From: DAONJL01 sp035405645 [NCBI: bacterium]
Lineage (GTDB): Bacteria; JAGOBX01; DAONJL01
Assembly (NCBI GenBank): GCA_035405645.1
Contig: DAONJL010000007.1
Span: 58,617-105,421, forward strand
Direction of reading: 5' to 3'
DNA: 46,805 nucleotides
The notes under the pieces were generated by a model that saw only the letters and a list, made by a program, of their open reading frames with translations, ran no database searches and was not told the origin of the DNA. Positions within the stretch are counted from its first letter, which is position 1. Each line of letters opens with the position of its first letter. A program made the position numbers and the translations under genes. Below, in pieces: positions 18,642-26,804 of this stretch.

Positions 18642-19904
18642 TTATGTTTTTAATTTTTCTTTTTTGGCGGCAGGAAATAAAAGATTATTTAGTATTAATC
18701 TATAGCCCGGTGAATTTTTATGTAAGTTTAAATTTGTTGGTTCTTCTCCTATTGCGTGTTGATAATCTTCAGGATCGTGTCCACCATAAAAAGTAAAAAA
18801 ACCTTTACCACGAGGTGCATAAATATACTTTGCTCGCTCCTCACCTATTTCTTTTCCCATTATTATAACATCATCTTTAATAGTATATAAATTAAATGAA
18901 GTTGTTAAGCCATAAAATCCTTTTACTATTTTTGTGTGACATTGTGTTAGTATTGAAGGAATATAATCAAACTTTGCTGAAAATTCAAATAATTCAAAAT
19001 CCTTTGCTTCTTTTCTTGCAGGTGTATTTGCCCATGCTCCATCAATATCAGAGCGTGGATTAAAATAAGGGTCAGGAAATATTTTAAAATCTTTAAACGC
19101 AAGTGTTTTACTATAATCAATTTTCTTTTCAAAATTTGGTGTAATTGGTGTGCCGTCAATCTCTGGTGCTATTATATCAACTCCTTCTGCTGCTAATGCA
19201 ATATCAATAGAATCAGTTGCAGAACACATTGCAAATAAAAAACCACCATTAAAAACAAATTCTTTTATTTTTTTTGCAACTGCTAATTTTTCTTCTGCCA
19301 CTGTTTTATATCCTAATCTATTTGCTTCTGAAATAAATGTTTTTACTTTCTTGATATACCACGCTGAATTTCTATATGAATCCCAGAATTTATCATATTG
19401 ACCTGTAAAATCTTCATGATGTAAATGTAACCAATCATATTCTTTTAATTTTTCATTTAATATATCTTCATCATAAATTTTATCATATTTGATATTTGAA
19501 TATTCTAATACCATTGATACAGCGTCATCCCAAGGGCTACTTGTAGGTGGAATATATACTGCAACTTTTGGCGCTTTTTCAAGTTTAACTTTATACATAT
19601 TATTTTCTTCTATTATTTTTTCTATTTTCTGTAATTCTTCTTTTGTTATTGCTAAATATTTTGTCTCATTTAATAAACATAAATTTCTTGCTCTAATATT
19701 ATCCTCTATAACAAATGACCCGCCACGATAATTTAATAGCCAATATGCTTCTTCGCCTATATTATCTTTTAAATAATTAAAAACCACTCCATAACTTTTT
19801 AAATGATTCGTTTGCTCTTCGTCCATTGGAAGCAGAAGATAAAAAGAGTATATTGATTTCAAACAACAAAATATTATAAAAATTAGATAAAAAATTTTTT
19901 TCAT
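18642..19904 (-). CDS. Secreted glutamine-amidotransferase-fold protein (family often mislabelled asparagine synthetase B)
   Basis: From the ATG at 19904 the product has 420 residues; the frame extends to a TTG at 19928, but MKKIFYLIFIIFCCL begins a normal signal peptide. The opening LLLPMDEEQTNHLKSYGV and WLLNYRGGSFVI match, from memory, secreted proteins of Bacteroidota and related phyla labelled asparagine synthetase B. None of the asparagine synthetase motifs (N-terminal Cys, SGGVDS) are present. KVAVYIPPTSSPWDDAV and GGFLFAMCSATDSIDIAL resemble the class I amidotransferase-like Rossmann fold (ThuA-like), and a FFTFYGGHDPEDYQH motif lies near the C-terminus. I assign no reaction. The promoter is back to back with that of the REC-STAS gene. 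Confidence 0.75.
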   Translation of the reverse strand: MKKIFYLIFIIFCCLKSIYSFYLLLPMDEEQTNHLKSYGVVFNYLKDNIGEEAYWLLNYRGGSFVIEDNIRARNLCLLNETKYLAITKEELQKIEKIIEENNMYKVKLEKAPKVAVYIPPTSSPWDDAVSMVLEYSNIKYDKIYDEDILNEKLKEYDWLHLHHEDFTGQYDKFWDSYRNSAWYIKKVKTFISEANRLGYKTVAEEKLAVAKKIKEFVFNGGFLFAMCSATDSIDIALAAEGVDIIAPEIDGTPITPNFEKKIDYSKTLAFKDFKIFPDPYFNPRSDIDGAWANTPARKEAKDFELFEFSAKFDYIPSILTQCHTKIVKGFYGLTTSFNLYTIKDDVIIMGKEIGEERAKYIYAPRGKGFFTFYGGHDPEDYQHAIGEEPTNLNLHKNSPGYRLILNNLLFPAAKKEKLKT

Positions 19905-19914
19905 TTTTTTTATT

Positions 19915-19949
19915 TTTATTATTGACAATATTATTTTGTCAAGTATAAT
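19915..19949. promoter_or_regulatory. Overlapping divergent promoters with paired -35 boxes
   Basis: On the plus strand, TTGACA 19922-19927 and TATAAT 19944-19949 are 16 bp apart; transcription would start near 19956, only 3 nt before the ATG at 19959. On the minus strand, TTGACA 19942-19937 with a poorer TAATAA 19921-19916 (15-bp spacer) would start near 19908, about 4 nt before the ATG at 19904. The two -35 boxes form a perfect inverted repeat, TTGACAA-N7-TTGTCAA (19922-19942). Neither gene has a Shine-Dalgarno, so both messages look leaderless or nearly so. Confidence 0.6.
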
Positions 19950-19958
19950 TATTTAATT

Positions 19959-20672
19959 ATGCAAGTAAAAAAAGTATTAACCATACTTGTTATTGAAGAT
20001 GATAAGTATATTACAGCATATTTAGATATTGTATTAAAAGAACATAATTATAGATTAATACAATGTGATACAGGTAAAAAAGGCTATGAATACTCTTTAA
20101 AAGAACAACCTGATTTAATTTTATTAGATTTAATGCTACCTGATATTTCAGGCTATGATGTTTTAGATAATCTTAAAAAAGATACAAGGACATTTTCAAT
20201 TCCAGTAATAATATTAACTGCTCTTTCTCAATCTGAAAGTATAAAAAGATGTCAACAATTAGGTGCGGTTGATTATATTATTAAACCATTTGAAATGTCT
20301 GAATTATTTTCAAAAATTGAAAAACATACTCATACTTCTGATAAAATTAAAATAAGAAAAATTACTGATAAAATAATAATTGAATTAAGTGGCAATGTAT
20401 CAAATATTGAAGTAAATAAATTAAAACATTTATTAGTTCATTTTATTTCTCAAAATGTTAAAAATATCATAATTGATTTTACAAATGTTTCTTTTCTTGA
20501 TGATAGTATAAATCTTGTCCTTTTATCAGCCAAGTCAAAAATAAATTATTTAAAAGGAAAAATATCTCTTGTAAGTCCATCAAATAATAAAAAGGTATTA
20601 TCAAAATTAACAGAACATTTCCAAAAATCAAATTTAATTTATGAGACAACTGCTTTAGCATCAAGAGGATAA
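19959..20672 (+). CDS. Response regulator with C-terminal STAS-like domain
   Basis: The 237-residue product has an N-terminal receiver domain with Glu13-Asp14-Asp15, the phospho-acceptor Asp57 in LLLDLMLPDISG, the Thr in VIILTALS and the Lys in YIIKPFE. After residue about 120 the pattern KIIIELSGNVSNIEVNKL ... NVKNIIIDFTNVSFLDDS ... ISLVSPSN resembles a STAS domain, as in anti-sigma-factor antagonists. At the site of the usual phospho-serine (DSSG in SpoIIAA) it reads DDSI, so an acidic residue takes that place. A phosphorelay controlling an anti-sigma or partner-switch protein is a reasonable inference. It has its own promoter and no Shine-Dalgarno. Its stop abuts the stop of the convergent DUF2156 gene. 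Confidence 0.8.
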   Translation: MQVKKVLTILVIEDDKYITAYLDIVLKEHNYRLIQCDTGKKGYEYSLKEQPDLILLDLMLPDISGYDVLDNLKKDTRTFSIPVIILTALSQSESIKRCQQLGAVDYIIKPFEMSELFSKIEKHTHTSDKIKIRKITDKIIIELSGNVSNIEVNKLKHLLVHFISQNVKNIIIDFTNVSFLDDSINLVLLSAKSKINYLKGKISLVSPSNNKKVLSKLTEHFQKSNLIYETTALASRG

Positions 20673-21563
20673 TTATCTTTTTCTTAATAATTTATAAGGA
20701 ATAATTAAAAATTCAGGTGCATACGATAATTTTGATTTTCTTAATCCTTCTATTCCTAAATCCTGTTCTCTATTTATATATTTGTATTTTTCACAAACTA
20801 ATTTTGCTGTTTCCAAATTTATTATTTGTGCTGCTCCTTTTATCTCTGGATTATATTTTTCATAATGTATAGTTACTGTTTCTTTATTTTGTTCACTAAA
20901 AATAGAAAAAGCAATTATTTCATTTTTTACTAAAATTAGAACTCCATAAATATCAAGTTTATTAAAATTATTAAGTGCTTTTCTTAATGCTGATATTTCA
21001 TGACTATATCCAAATTCATTACAATTTTTTATTTCACACCATTTTTCGGATAATTTATAACAATCATTTATATATTCTTCTGATAGTCTTTCTACTTTAT
21101 AATCTGGATTATTTCTTTTAAATTGTGATATTAAATTCTTTTTCTTATTTAATTTATTTCCTTTTAATTCCACCAATTTTTCTGAAAGATAAATATAATC
21201 AGCATTATTATAATCTTGAATAATATCAAAATATCTTTTTATTTCTTTTTCATATTGATTTATAAATTCTTGATTTACAAAAATTATATTTCCACTTTTA
21301 TTCTGTTTAATAAATTCATCTGATAATGAAAGTAAAAAATTAAAATCAAATATTTTACCACATGGCATAAAAATATAATCATCAGTTTCAGTATATAAAA
21401 AAAGCACATCATTTTCGCTATACCATTTAATTTGATAAATATCGCCCCAACAAAATAAATTATTAAAATTGTAATCACAAAGAATGAAATTACATTTATG
21501 TAATATTTTATTTATTTTTTCTTTATCTGATAATTCAACTTTTTTAAATTCTTTTAATTTCAT
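20673..21563 (-). CDS. DUF2156 (phosphatidylglycerol lysyltransferase C-terminal-like) protein
   Basis: The 296-residue soluble protein has the tandem GNAT-like layout of DUF2156: an N-terminal FNNLFCWGDIYQIKW and FLYTETDDYIFMPCGK, and a second half with YKVERLSEEYINDCYKLSEKW, IAFSIFSEQ, TVTIHYEKYNPEIKGA and YINREQDLGIEGLRKSKLSYAPEF. In MprF the same domain transfers lysine or alanine from tRNA to phosphatidylglycerol, but here the membrane flippase half is absent, so the acceptor is unknown. It is a lone minus-strand gene, tail to tail with the REC-STAS gene. Confidence 0.85.
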   Translation of the reverse strand: MKLKEFKKVELSDKEKINKILHKCNFILCDYNFNNLFCWGDIYQIKWYSENDVLFLYTETDDYIFMPCGKIFDFNFLLSLSDEFIKQNKSGNIIFVNQEFINQYEKEIKRYFDIIQDYNNADYIYLSEKLVELKGNKLNKKKNLISQFKRNNPDYKVERLSEEYINDCYKLSEKWCEIKNCNEFGYSHEISALRKALNNFNKLDIYGVLILVKNEIIAFSIFSEQNKETVTIHYEKYNPEIKGAAQIINLETAKLVCEKYKYINREQDLGIEGLRKSKLSYAPEFLIIPYKLLRKR

Positions 21564-21727
21564 AATTTATTACTTTTTTAAAAATTTTTCTCATAATAAA
21601 TTTTAATAAAAATTTTTTCAAGGAAAAATTACAAAATTTTGAATAAACATATTTAACTCATAGCAATTAACTTGACAAAATAGTCATTTAATATAAAATA
21701 AAAAAAATTAAATACGAAGGTGAAGAA
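21564..21727. promoter_or_regulatory. Divergent intergenic region with promoter for the sugar gene cluster
   Basis: On the plus strand, TTGACA 21672-21677 and TAAAAT 21694-21699 are 16 bp apart; transcription would start near 21707, about 21 nt before the ATG at 21728. A GAAGGTGAAG ribosome site precedes that ATG. Minus-strand control of the DUF2156 gene is less clear; a TTGAAA with TATTAT after 17 bp (about 21622-21594) is possible. Confidence 0.6.
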
Positions 21728-22813
21728 ATGAAAAAAATACAATGGGCTGAACCTGATATAAGTTCAGGCGATAAAGAATTATTAAAACAAGTAATTGATT
21801 CAGAATGGTATTCACAAGGAAAATATTCAAGATTATTAGAAGAAGAAATATGTAAATTTACAGGAGCCAAATATGCTGTTACTGTAAATAATGGCACTTC
21901 TGCTTTAATTGCTTCTTTACTTATTTCAGACTTACAAAAAGGTGATGAAATTCTTGTACCTACTTTCACTTTCATTGCAACAATAAATAGTATTTTACTT
22001 TTAGGTTTTAAACCTGTTTTAGTTGATTGTGAAAAAGATACATTTAATATATCAGTTGAAGAACTTGAAAAAAGAATAACCAAAAAAACTAAAGCAGTTC
22101 TTGCTGTTGATGTTTATGGAATGCCTTTTGAAATTGATAAAATAAAAAAATTTTGTGAAGAGAAAAATCTGATTTTAATTGAAGACGCAGCAGAAGCATT
22201 AGGTGCAGAATATAAAGGGAAAAAAATAGGTGGATTTGGACATATTACTATTTTTAGTTTTCATATTGCAAAAATATGCACAATGATAGAAGGTGGTGCA
22301 ATTACTACAAATTCTGAAGAAGATTATAAAAAATTGAAAATGATAAGAGAACACGGTATGCTAAAAAAATATGATTATGAAATCTTTGGATTAAATTTTA
22401 AATCAACAGATATAAATTGTGCACTTGGCTATAATCAATTATTAAGAATAAATTCGTTTTTAGAACATCGACAAAAAATAGCAAACAGATATTATGATAA
22501 TTTAAAAGGACTTGTTGATTTTCAGAAAATACCTGATTATGTTACAATGCATCCTTATATGATTTTTGGCACTCTTGTTTCAGAAGAAAAAAGAGATAAA
22601 TTAAATCAAAAATTAAATGAATTAGGTGTTGAAACACGAATATGTTGGTTGCCAGCACATAAACAACAATATCATTCTAAAATATTCAATAATGGAAAAT
22701 TTCAAAATTCAGAATATATTGCAGAACGCATAATAAATCCACCAATGAGTAATAGATTAAGTATTAGCGATGTTGATTATATTTGTGAAATTTATAATGA
22801 TATATTAAAATAA
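21728..22813 (+). CDS. DegT/DnrJ/EryC1/StrS-family sugar aminotransferase
   Basis: The 361-residue PLP enzyme transaminates a nucleotide-linked keto-sugar. It has NNGTSALIASL (phosphate binding), VPTFTFIATIN, VDCEKDTFNI, IEDAAEALGAEYKGKKIGGFG, and the PLP lysine in FSFHIAKICTMIEGGAI; the usual HP-A-K is here HIAK. RICWLPAHKQQYHS near the C-terminus is also typical. It is the first gene of a four-gene operon with an epimerase 2 nt downstream and a glycosyltransferase after that. This suggests synthesis of an amino-sugar-containing surface glycan. The exact sugar cannot be deduced. Confidence 0.92.
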   Translation: MKKIQWAEPDISSGDKELLKQVIDSEWYSQGKYSRLLEEEICKFTGAKYAVTVNNGTSALIASLLISDLQKGDEILVPTFTFIATINSILLLGFKPVLVDCEKDTFNISVEELEKRITKKTKAVLAVDVYGMPFEIDKIKKFCEEKNLILIEDAAEALGAEYKGKKIGGFGHITIFSFHIAKICTMIEGGAITTNSEEDYKKLKMIREHGMLKKYDYEIFGLNFKSTDINCALGYNQLLRINSFLEHRQKIANRYYDNLKGLVDFQKIPDYVTMHPYMIFGTLVSEEKRDKLNQKLNELGVETRICWLPAHKQQYHSKIFNNGKFQNSEYIAERIINPPMSNRLSISDVDYICEIYNDILK

Positions 22814-22815
22814 AA

Positions 22816-23691
22816 ATGGAAAAATTACTTATAACAGGTTCAGAAGGTTTTATTGGTTCACATCTTAAAAAATATTTTCACAATAAATTTGAAATTTTAG
22901 GATTAGATACCAAAATATCAATCTTTCACGATATAAGATACATAAATTACATATCAAAATATATTTGTGATTTTCAGCCTGATTATATTATTCATTTAGC
23001 AGCAAATCCAGATGTAAGTATCAGTACTATTTATCCACAGGAAGATTTATTATTAAATGTAAATGGGACATTAAATATTTTAGAACTTGCAAAAAAAGTA
23101 AATGTTAAATTAATTATTTTTACATCAAGTGCATGTGTCTATGGCGAGACAACAAAAGAAAAAATAGATGAAGAATCACCAATTTTACCATCATCACAAT
23201 ATGGTGTTGGTAAATTTGCAGCAGAAGAATATTGCAGGTTATATTTTAGAAAATATAAATTACCAGTTGTAATTTTTAGACAATTTAATATTTATGGACC
23301 AAATCAATCAACAAATTTTGTAATACCAAATTTAATAAAAAGAATAAAAGAATGTAAAGAATCACGATTAATGTTATATGGTGCGCCAACAGATGCTCGT
23401 GATTTTACTAATGTAAAAGATTTATGCCGCGCATTTGAATGCTCATTAAAATGCAAACCAGCAGGTGAAACTTTTAATATCGGTTCTGGTAATGAATATA
23501 AAATTTTTGATATTGCACAAATTATAAAAAAATTTTTGAAAAAAGATATTGAATTATATTATAGTGACCATATTTTACCAGGTAAAATTTCAAGATTATG
23601 CGCTGATATTTCAAAAGCAAAAAAAATTTTAAAATGGAAACCTCAAATTTCTATTGAAGAAGGTTTATTTAATTTAATAAATTATAAATAA
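22816..23691 (+). CDS. NAD-dependent nucleotide-sugar epimerase/dehydratase (extended SDR)
   Basis: This 291-residue extended short-chain dehydrogenase opens with LLITGSEGFIGSHL (GxxGxxG NAD motif). It has IIHLAANPDVSIST, TSSACVYGE, and the catalytic pair in YGVGKFAAEEYCRLY (YxxxK). FNIYGPNQ and DARDFTNVKDL match UDP-glucose 4-epimerase-like enzymes, and a UDP-glucose 4-epimerase or related 4-epimerase role is plausible. It lies 2 nt after the aminotransferase and 6 nt before the glycosyltransferase. The spacing suggests one transcript and one glycan pathway. Confidence 0.92.
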   Translation: MEKLLITGSEGFIGSHLKKYFHNKFEILGLDTKISIFHDIRYINYISKYICDFQPDYIIHLAANPDVSISTIYPQEDLLLNVNGTLNILELAKKVNVKLIIFTSSACVYGETTKEKIDEESPILPSSQYGVGKFAAEEYCRLYFRKYKLPVVIFRQFNIYGPNQSTNFVIPNLIKRIKECKESRLMLYGAPTDARDFTNVKDLCRAFECSLKCKPAGETFNIGSGNEYKIFDIAQIIKKFLKKDIELYYSDHILPGKISRLCADISKAKKILKWKPQISIEEGLFNLINYK

Positions 23692-23697
23692 ATTTCT

Positions 23698-24369
23698 ATG
23701 TTAAGTATAGTAATTCCAACATTAAACGAAGAAAAAAATTTAGAAATATTATTACCTAAAATAAAAGATTACTGTAATGAAATCATTATTGTTGATGATG
23801 GTAGTACTGATAATACAATTGGAGTAGGAAAAAAATATAATTGTAAAATACTTGAACGAAAAAATAAATTTGGTGTTGGTTCTGCTGTTATTGATGGTGC
23901 TAAAATTGCCTCTTATGATAATATTGCTATTGTTGATGGTGATTTAAGCCACCCTGTTGAAGTATTAAAATCTGTTTATTTAATTGAACAAAATATTGTT
24001 GATATAGTTAAATTTTCTCGCTTTATTGGTGGTGGCGGCATGGATAATAAATTAAGATGGCATTTACAGGGAATTTATAATCGTATTATGAATATATTAG
24101 CTGGAACTCGTGTATCTGATTTTACAGGTGGGTTTTTACTTGCTAAAAAAGAATGCTTTGATTATCATTCAACAGCAGTTCACGGTGAATGGATTATTGA
24201 ATTTATGTATAACAATAGAAATAAACGAATTGCAGAAGTTCCTTATGTTTATGGTTTTAGAAAATATGGAGTATCAAAATTTAGTGGTAAAAAAGATATT
24301 ATCAGAATGTTTAGATATCTTTATTTTATCTTTTACTATCATCTTAAAATCACTTTTAAAATTCTTTAA
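23698..24369 (+). CDS. Family 2 glycosyltransferase (polyprenol-phosphate sugar transferase type)
   Basis: The 223-residue GT-A protein opens with LSIVIPTLNEEKNLEILL and IIIVDDGSTDNT. It has IVDGDLSHPVEVL (the DxD-like metal site) and WHLQGIYNRIMNILAG with VSDFTGGFLLAKKE, the layout of dolichol/polyprenol-phosphate mannose synthase (DPM1-like). Such enzymes load a sugar from a nucleotide onto a lipid carrier at the inner face of the membrane. There is no C-terminal transmembrane pair, unlike ArnC/GtrB types. It is 6 nt after the epimerase and 5 nt before mnmE. Donor and acceptor are unknown. Confidence 0.9.
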   Translation: MLSIVIPTLNEEKNLEILLPKIKDYCNEIIIVDDGSTDNTIGVGKKYNCKILERKNKFGVGSAVIDGAKIASYDNIAIVDGDLSHPVEVLKSVYLIEQNIVDIVKFSRFIGGGGMDNKLRWHLQGIYNRIMNILAGTRVSDFTGGFLLAKKECFDYHSTAVHGEWIIEFMYNNRNKRIAEVPYVYGFRKYGVSKFSGKKDIIRMFRYLYFIFYYHLKITFKIL

Positions 24370-24374
24370 TTAAT

Positions 24375-25712
24375 ATGAAAAATGAATCAATTATAAGTTT
24401 AGCCACTCCAATTGGTAATGCAGCAATTGGTGTAATTAGATTAAGTGGTGATAATGTTTTTGAAATAATAAAAAAATATTTTGTTCCTTTTTCTAAATTA
24501 ACAAGAGAAGAAATAAAACCAAATCATACTTATCTTGGTTGGCTTAAAAGCAATAATATTTTACTTGATAATGTTATTGTAATTTTTTATAAAGCACCAA
24601 AATCATATACAGGTGAAGATGTAATTGAAATTTTTGCACACGGCGGTTATTTTAATTGTCAGAAAATTATAAATGAATTATTAAAAGAAGATATTCGAAT
24701 TGCAGAACCAGGTGAATTTACAAAACGAGCTTTTTTTAATAATAAACTTGATTTAATACAAGCTGAAGCAATACTTGATTTAATTAATTCAAATAATGAT
24801 TTAATTCATCAAATTGCTGTAAATAATATTCGCGGGAAATTTTCAGAAAAAATAGAAGAAATCAAAAAGAAATTAATTGAAGTAAAAAGTGAATTTGAAA
24901 CAGACATTGATTTTCCTGAAGAAAATTTAGAAATTAATTTTGATAAAACATTTGAAACAATAATTGAAATCAAAAAAGAATTAGAAAAAATAGTGGAGAA
25001 TTCAGAAAGAAATTTAATAATAAAAAATGGTTATAATATTGTTATTGCTGGGGATACTAATGTAGGTAAATCATCATTATTTAATTTATTATTAAATGAG
25101 AATCGCGCCATTGTTACTGAAATACCTGGCACAACGCGTGATATGTTAAAAGAATTTTTTATTATTGATAATATTCCAATAAATTTATTTGATACTGCTG
25201 GAATTAGAAAAACAGAAAATAAGATAGAAAAAATAGGTATAGCAAAAACAAAAGAAGTGTTAAATAATTCTGATTTAATTTTATTAATATATGATTTACA
25301 AATAGGTAAAACTGAATCTTTTTATGAAATAAAAGAGAATTATCAAAATGTATTGGTAATAGCAAATAAAATTGATTTAGTTGATAATTTTGAAAAAGAT
25401 GAAAATGAAATTTATATTTCAGTTAAAGAACAAAAAGGAATAGATGAATTATATAAAAAAATAAAAGAAATGATTTTTACAAAAGTAAATTTAAAAGATG
25501 AAATATTAACATTAAATATCAGACATATAAATAATATTAAAAAAGGAATTGAAGCACTTGAAAATATAATAAATCAAAAAGATTTTATTAGTTCAGAATT
25601 TTTTATTGTTGATTTGAATATCTGTATCTCAGAATTAGAAGATATTATTGGAATTATTACAACTGATGATGTGCTTGATAAAATTTTTTCTTCTTTTTGT
25701 ATTGGTAAATAA
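24375..25712 (+). CDS. mnmE: tRNA uridine-5-carboxymethylaminomethyl GTPase
   Basis: MnmE with MnmG modifies U34 of tRNAs reading NNA/NNG codons. The 445-residue product has the N-terminal formyl-THF-binding domain (ISLATPIGNAAIGVIRLSG ... YTGEDVIEIFAHGG), the helical domain, and the inserted G domain with GDTNVGKSSLFN (P-loop), TEIPGTTRD, DTAGIR and NKID. It ends in FCIGK, the invariant tail with the essential cysteine. Accurate wobble decoding should matter in so A/T-rich a genome, though that is a general remark. It starts 5 nt after the glycosyltransferase stop. Its stop is 2 bp from the convergent UDPGP gene. Confidence 0.97.
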   Translation: MKNESIISLATPIGNAAIGVIRLSGDNVFEIIKKYFVPFSKLTREEIKPNHTYLGWLKSNNILLDNVIVIFYKAPKSYTGEDVIEIFAHGGYFNCQKIINELLKEDIRIAEPGEFTKRAFFNNKLDLIQAEAILDLINSNNDLIHQIAVNNIRGKFSEKIEEIKKKLIEVKSEFETDIDFPEENLEINFDKTFETIIEIKKELEKIVENSERNLIIKNGYNIVIAGDTNVGKSSLFNLLLNENRAIVTEIPGTTRDMLKEFFIIDNIPINLFDTAGIRKTENKIEKIGIAKTKEVLNNSDLILLIYDLQIGKTESFYEIKENYQNVLVIANKIDLVDNFEKDENEIYISVKEQKGIDELYKKIKEMIFTKVNLKDEILTLNIRHINNIKKGIEALENIINQKDFISSEFFIVDLNICISELEDIIGIITTDDVLDKIFSSFCIGK

Positions 25713-25714
25713 TT

Positions 25715-26803
25715 TTAACAAATAATTTTGCCTAATAACTTTTTTAAATACCTTCTATTTTTTTCTAAATCTTCAAATACTTTAATTGGTATAAATCTCT
25801 TTTTTCTATCAATTATTATATATCCGCATTTATTAATAAACATAGTTAAATCACCCATTAAATGTTCAAATTGCACAACAGTTCTATTATTTACTTTTTT
25901 ATAAACAACATACCATGGCAAATTTATATCATAATCAAATATTTTTGTTGAAAGCACATAATTAGCAGTATTAAAAATTTTTATCCTATTTTGATTAAAT
26001 GTATCAGGAAACTTAAAATCTTCTACAATTTGTAATTTACCATTTACTAATGCAGGTGCACCACCTTTATCACCTTTATTTTTTCTTGCTAATTCTACTA
26101 TCATTTCAAAATTATTTTTTATATGATAACCAATTATTGCTGGTTCGATTGTCGCACCTAAATTATCTACATTGCTATATAATAAAATCTTGCCTTCATT
26201 ATTTTTAAAATAATTCAACATCCCACTTGTTTTAAAAGTATAGAAAAAATCACCATGTCCTGGTCCATAATATCTATCACTTATTTTCCCTTTATATTCT
26301 GTTCCATCAATATTTAATCTTCTAAAGATATTTTGATTAAAACATTTAATAAGTTCTTTTTCATAACCAAAATACTTATTTTTTTCTAAATGTTTTATTG
26401 TTTTTTCTGATGTTGCAAAACTATTCATTATAAATATTGGAATTTGTGTTGAATATATTTTTGATATATATTTTATATGTCTGATTTTTAATTCTAAAAA
26501 AGAATAATCATCAAATACTTTAACTATTCCTTTTACTTTTGAACCAAAGCGCGTAGCCATTCCTCCATTTACAATGACTACACCAACTTTTTTATTTTTT
26601 AAATTTTCCAAACCAATTTCAAATAATTTCGCATATTCATCTTTTTTTATTTTTGTAAAATCTAAAATATCTTCTTTTAATGGTTCTTTTATTTTTTCTC
26701 TTATTTTAATCCTATCAATTGCTAATAATCCTTTAATATATTGTGTTTTTAATTCTAAAAATTTTTCTTTATCAAAAAAATATTTTTTCTCTATTGAATT
26801 CAT
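25715..26803 (-). CDS. UDPGP-family uridylyltransferase (UTP-glucose-1-phosphate type)
   Basis: From the ATG at 26803 the product has 362 residues; the in-frame TTG at 26818 sits inside the upstream gene and next to the GGAG site that serves the ATG. VGVVIVNGGMATRFGSKVKG is the nucleotide-binding loop of the UDPGP family (the eukaryotic-type UDP-glucose/UDP-N-acetylhexosamine pyrophosphorylases), not of GalU. RYYGPGHGDFF, LLYSNVDNLGA, KGDKGGAPAL and FNTANYVLS fit the same fold. It probably supplies UDP-glucose or a similar donor. It overlaps no gene but directly follows the kinase fusion (stop at 26805), so the two share a transcript. Confidence 0.88.
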   Translation of the reverse strand: MNSIEKKYFFDKEKFLELKTQYIKGLLAIDRIKIREKIKEPLKEDILDFTKIKKDEYAKLFEIGLENLKNKKVGVVIVNGGMATRFGSKVKGIVKVFDDYSFLELKIRHIKYISKIYSTQIPIFIMNSFATSEKTIKHLEKNKYFGYEKELIKCFNQNIFRRLNIDGTEYKGKISDRYYGPGHGDFFYTFKTSGMLNYFKNNEGKILLYSNVDNLGATIEPAIIGYHIKNNFEMIVELARKNKGDKGGAPALVNGKLQIVEDFKFPDTFNQNRIKIFNTANYVLSTKIFDYDINLPWYVVYKKVNNRTVVQFEHLMGDLTMFINKCGYIIIDRKKRFIPIKVFEDLEKNRRYLKKLLGKIIC

Positions 26804-26804
26804 T

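Noticed and set aside
18642-19904. Asparagine synthetase B
   Set aside because: No N-terminal nucleophile Cys and no SGGxDS pyrophosphatase motif; the protein has a signal peptide.
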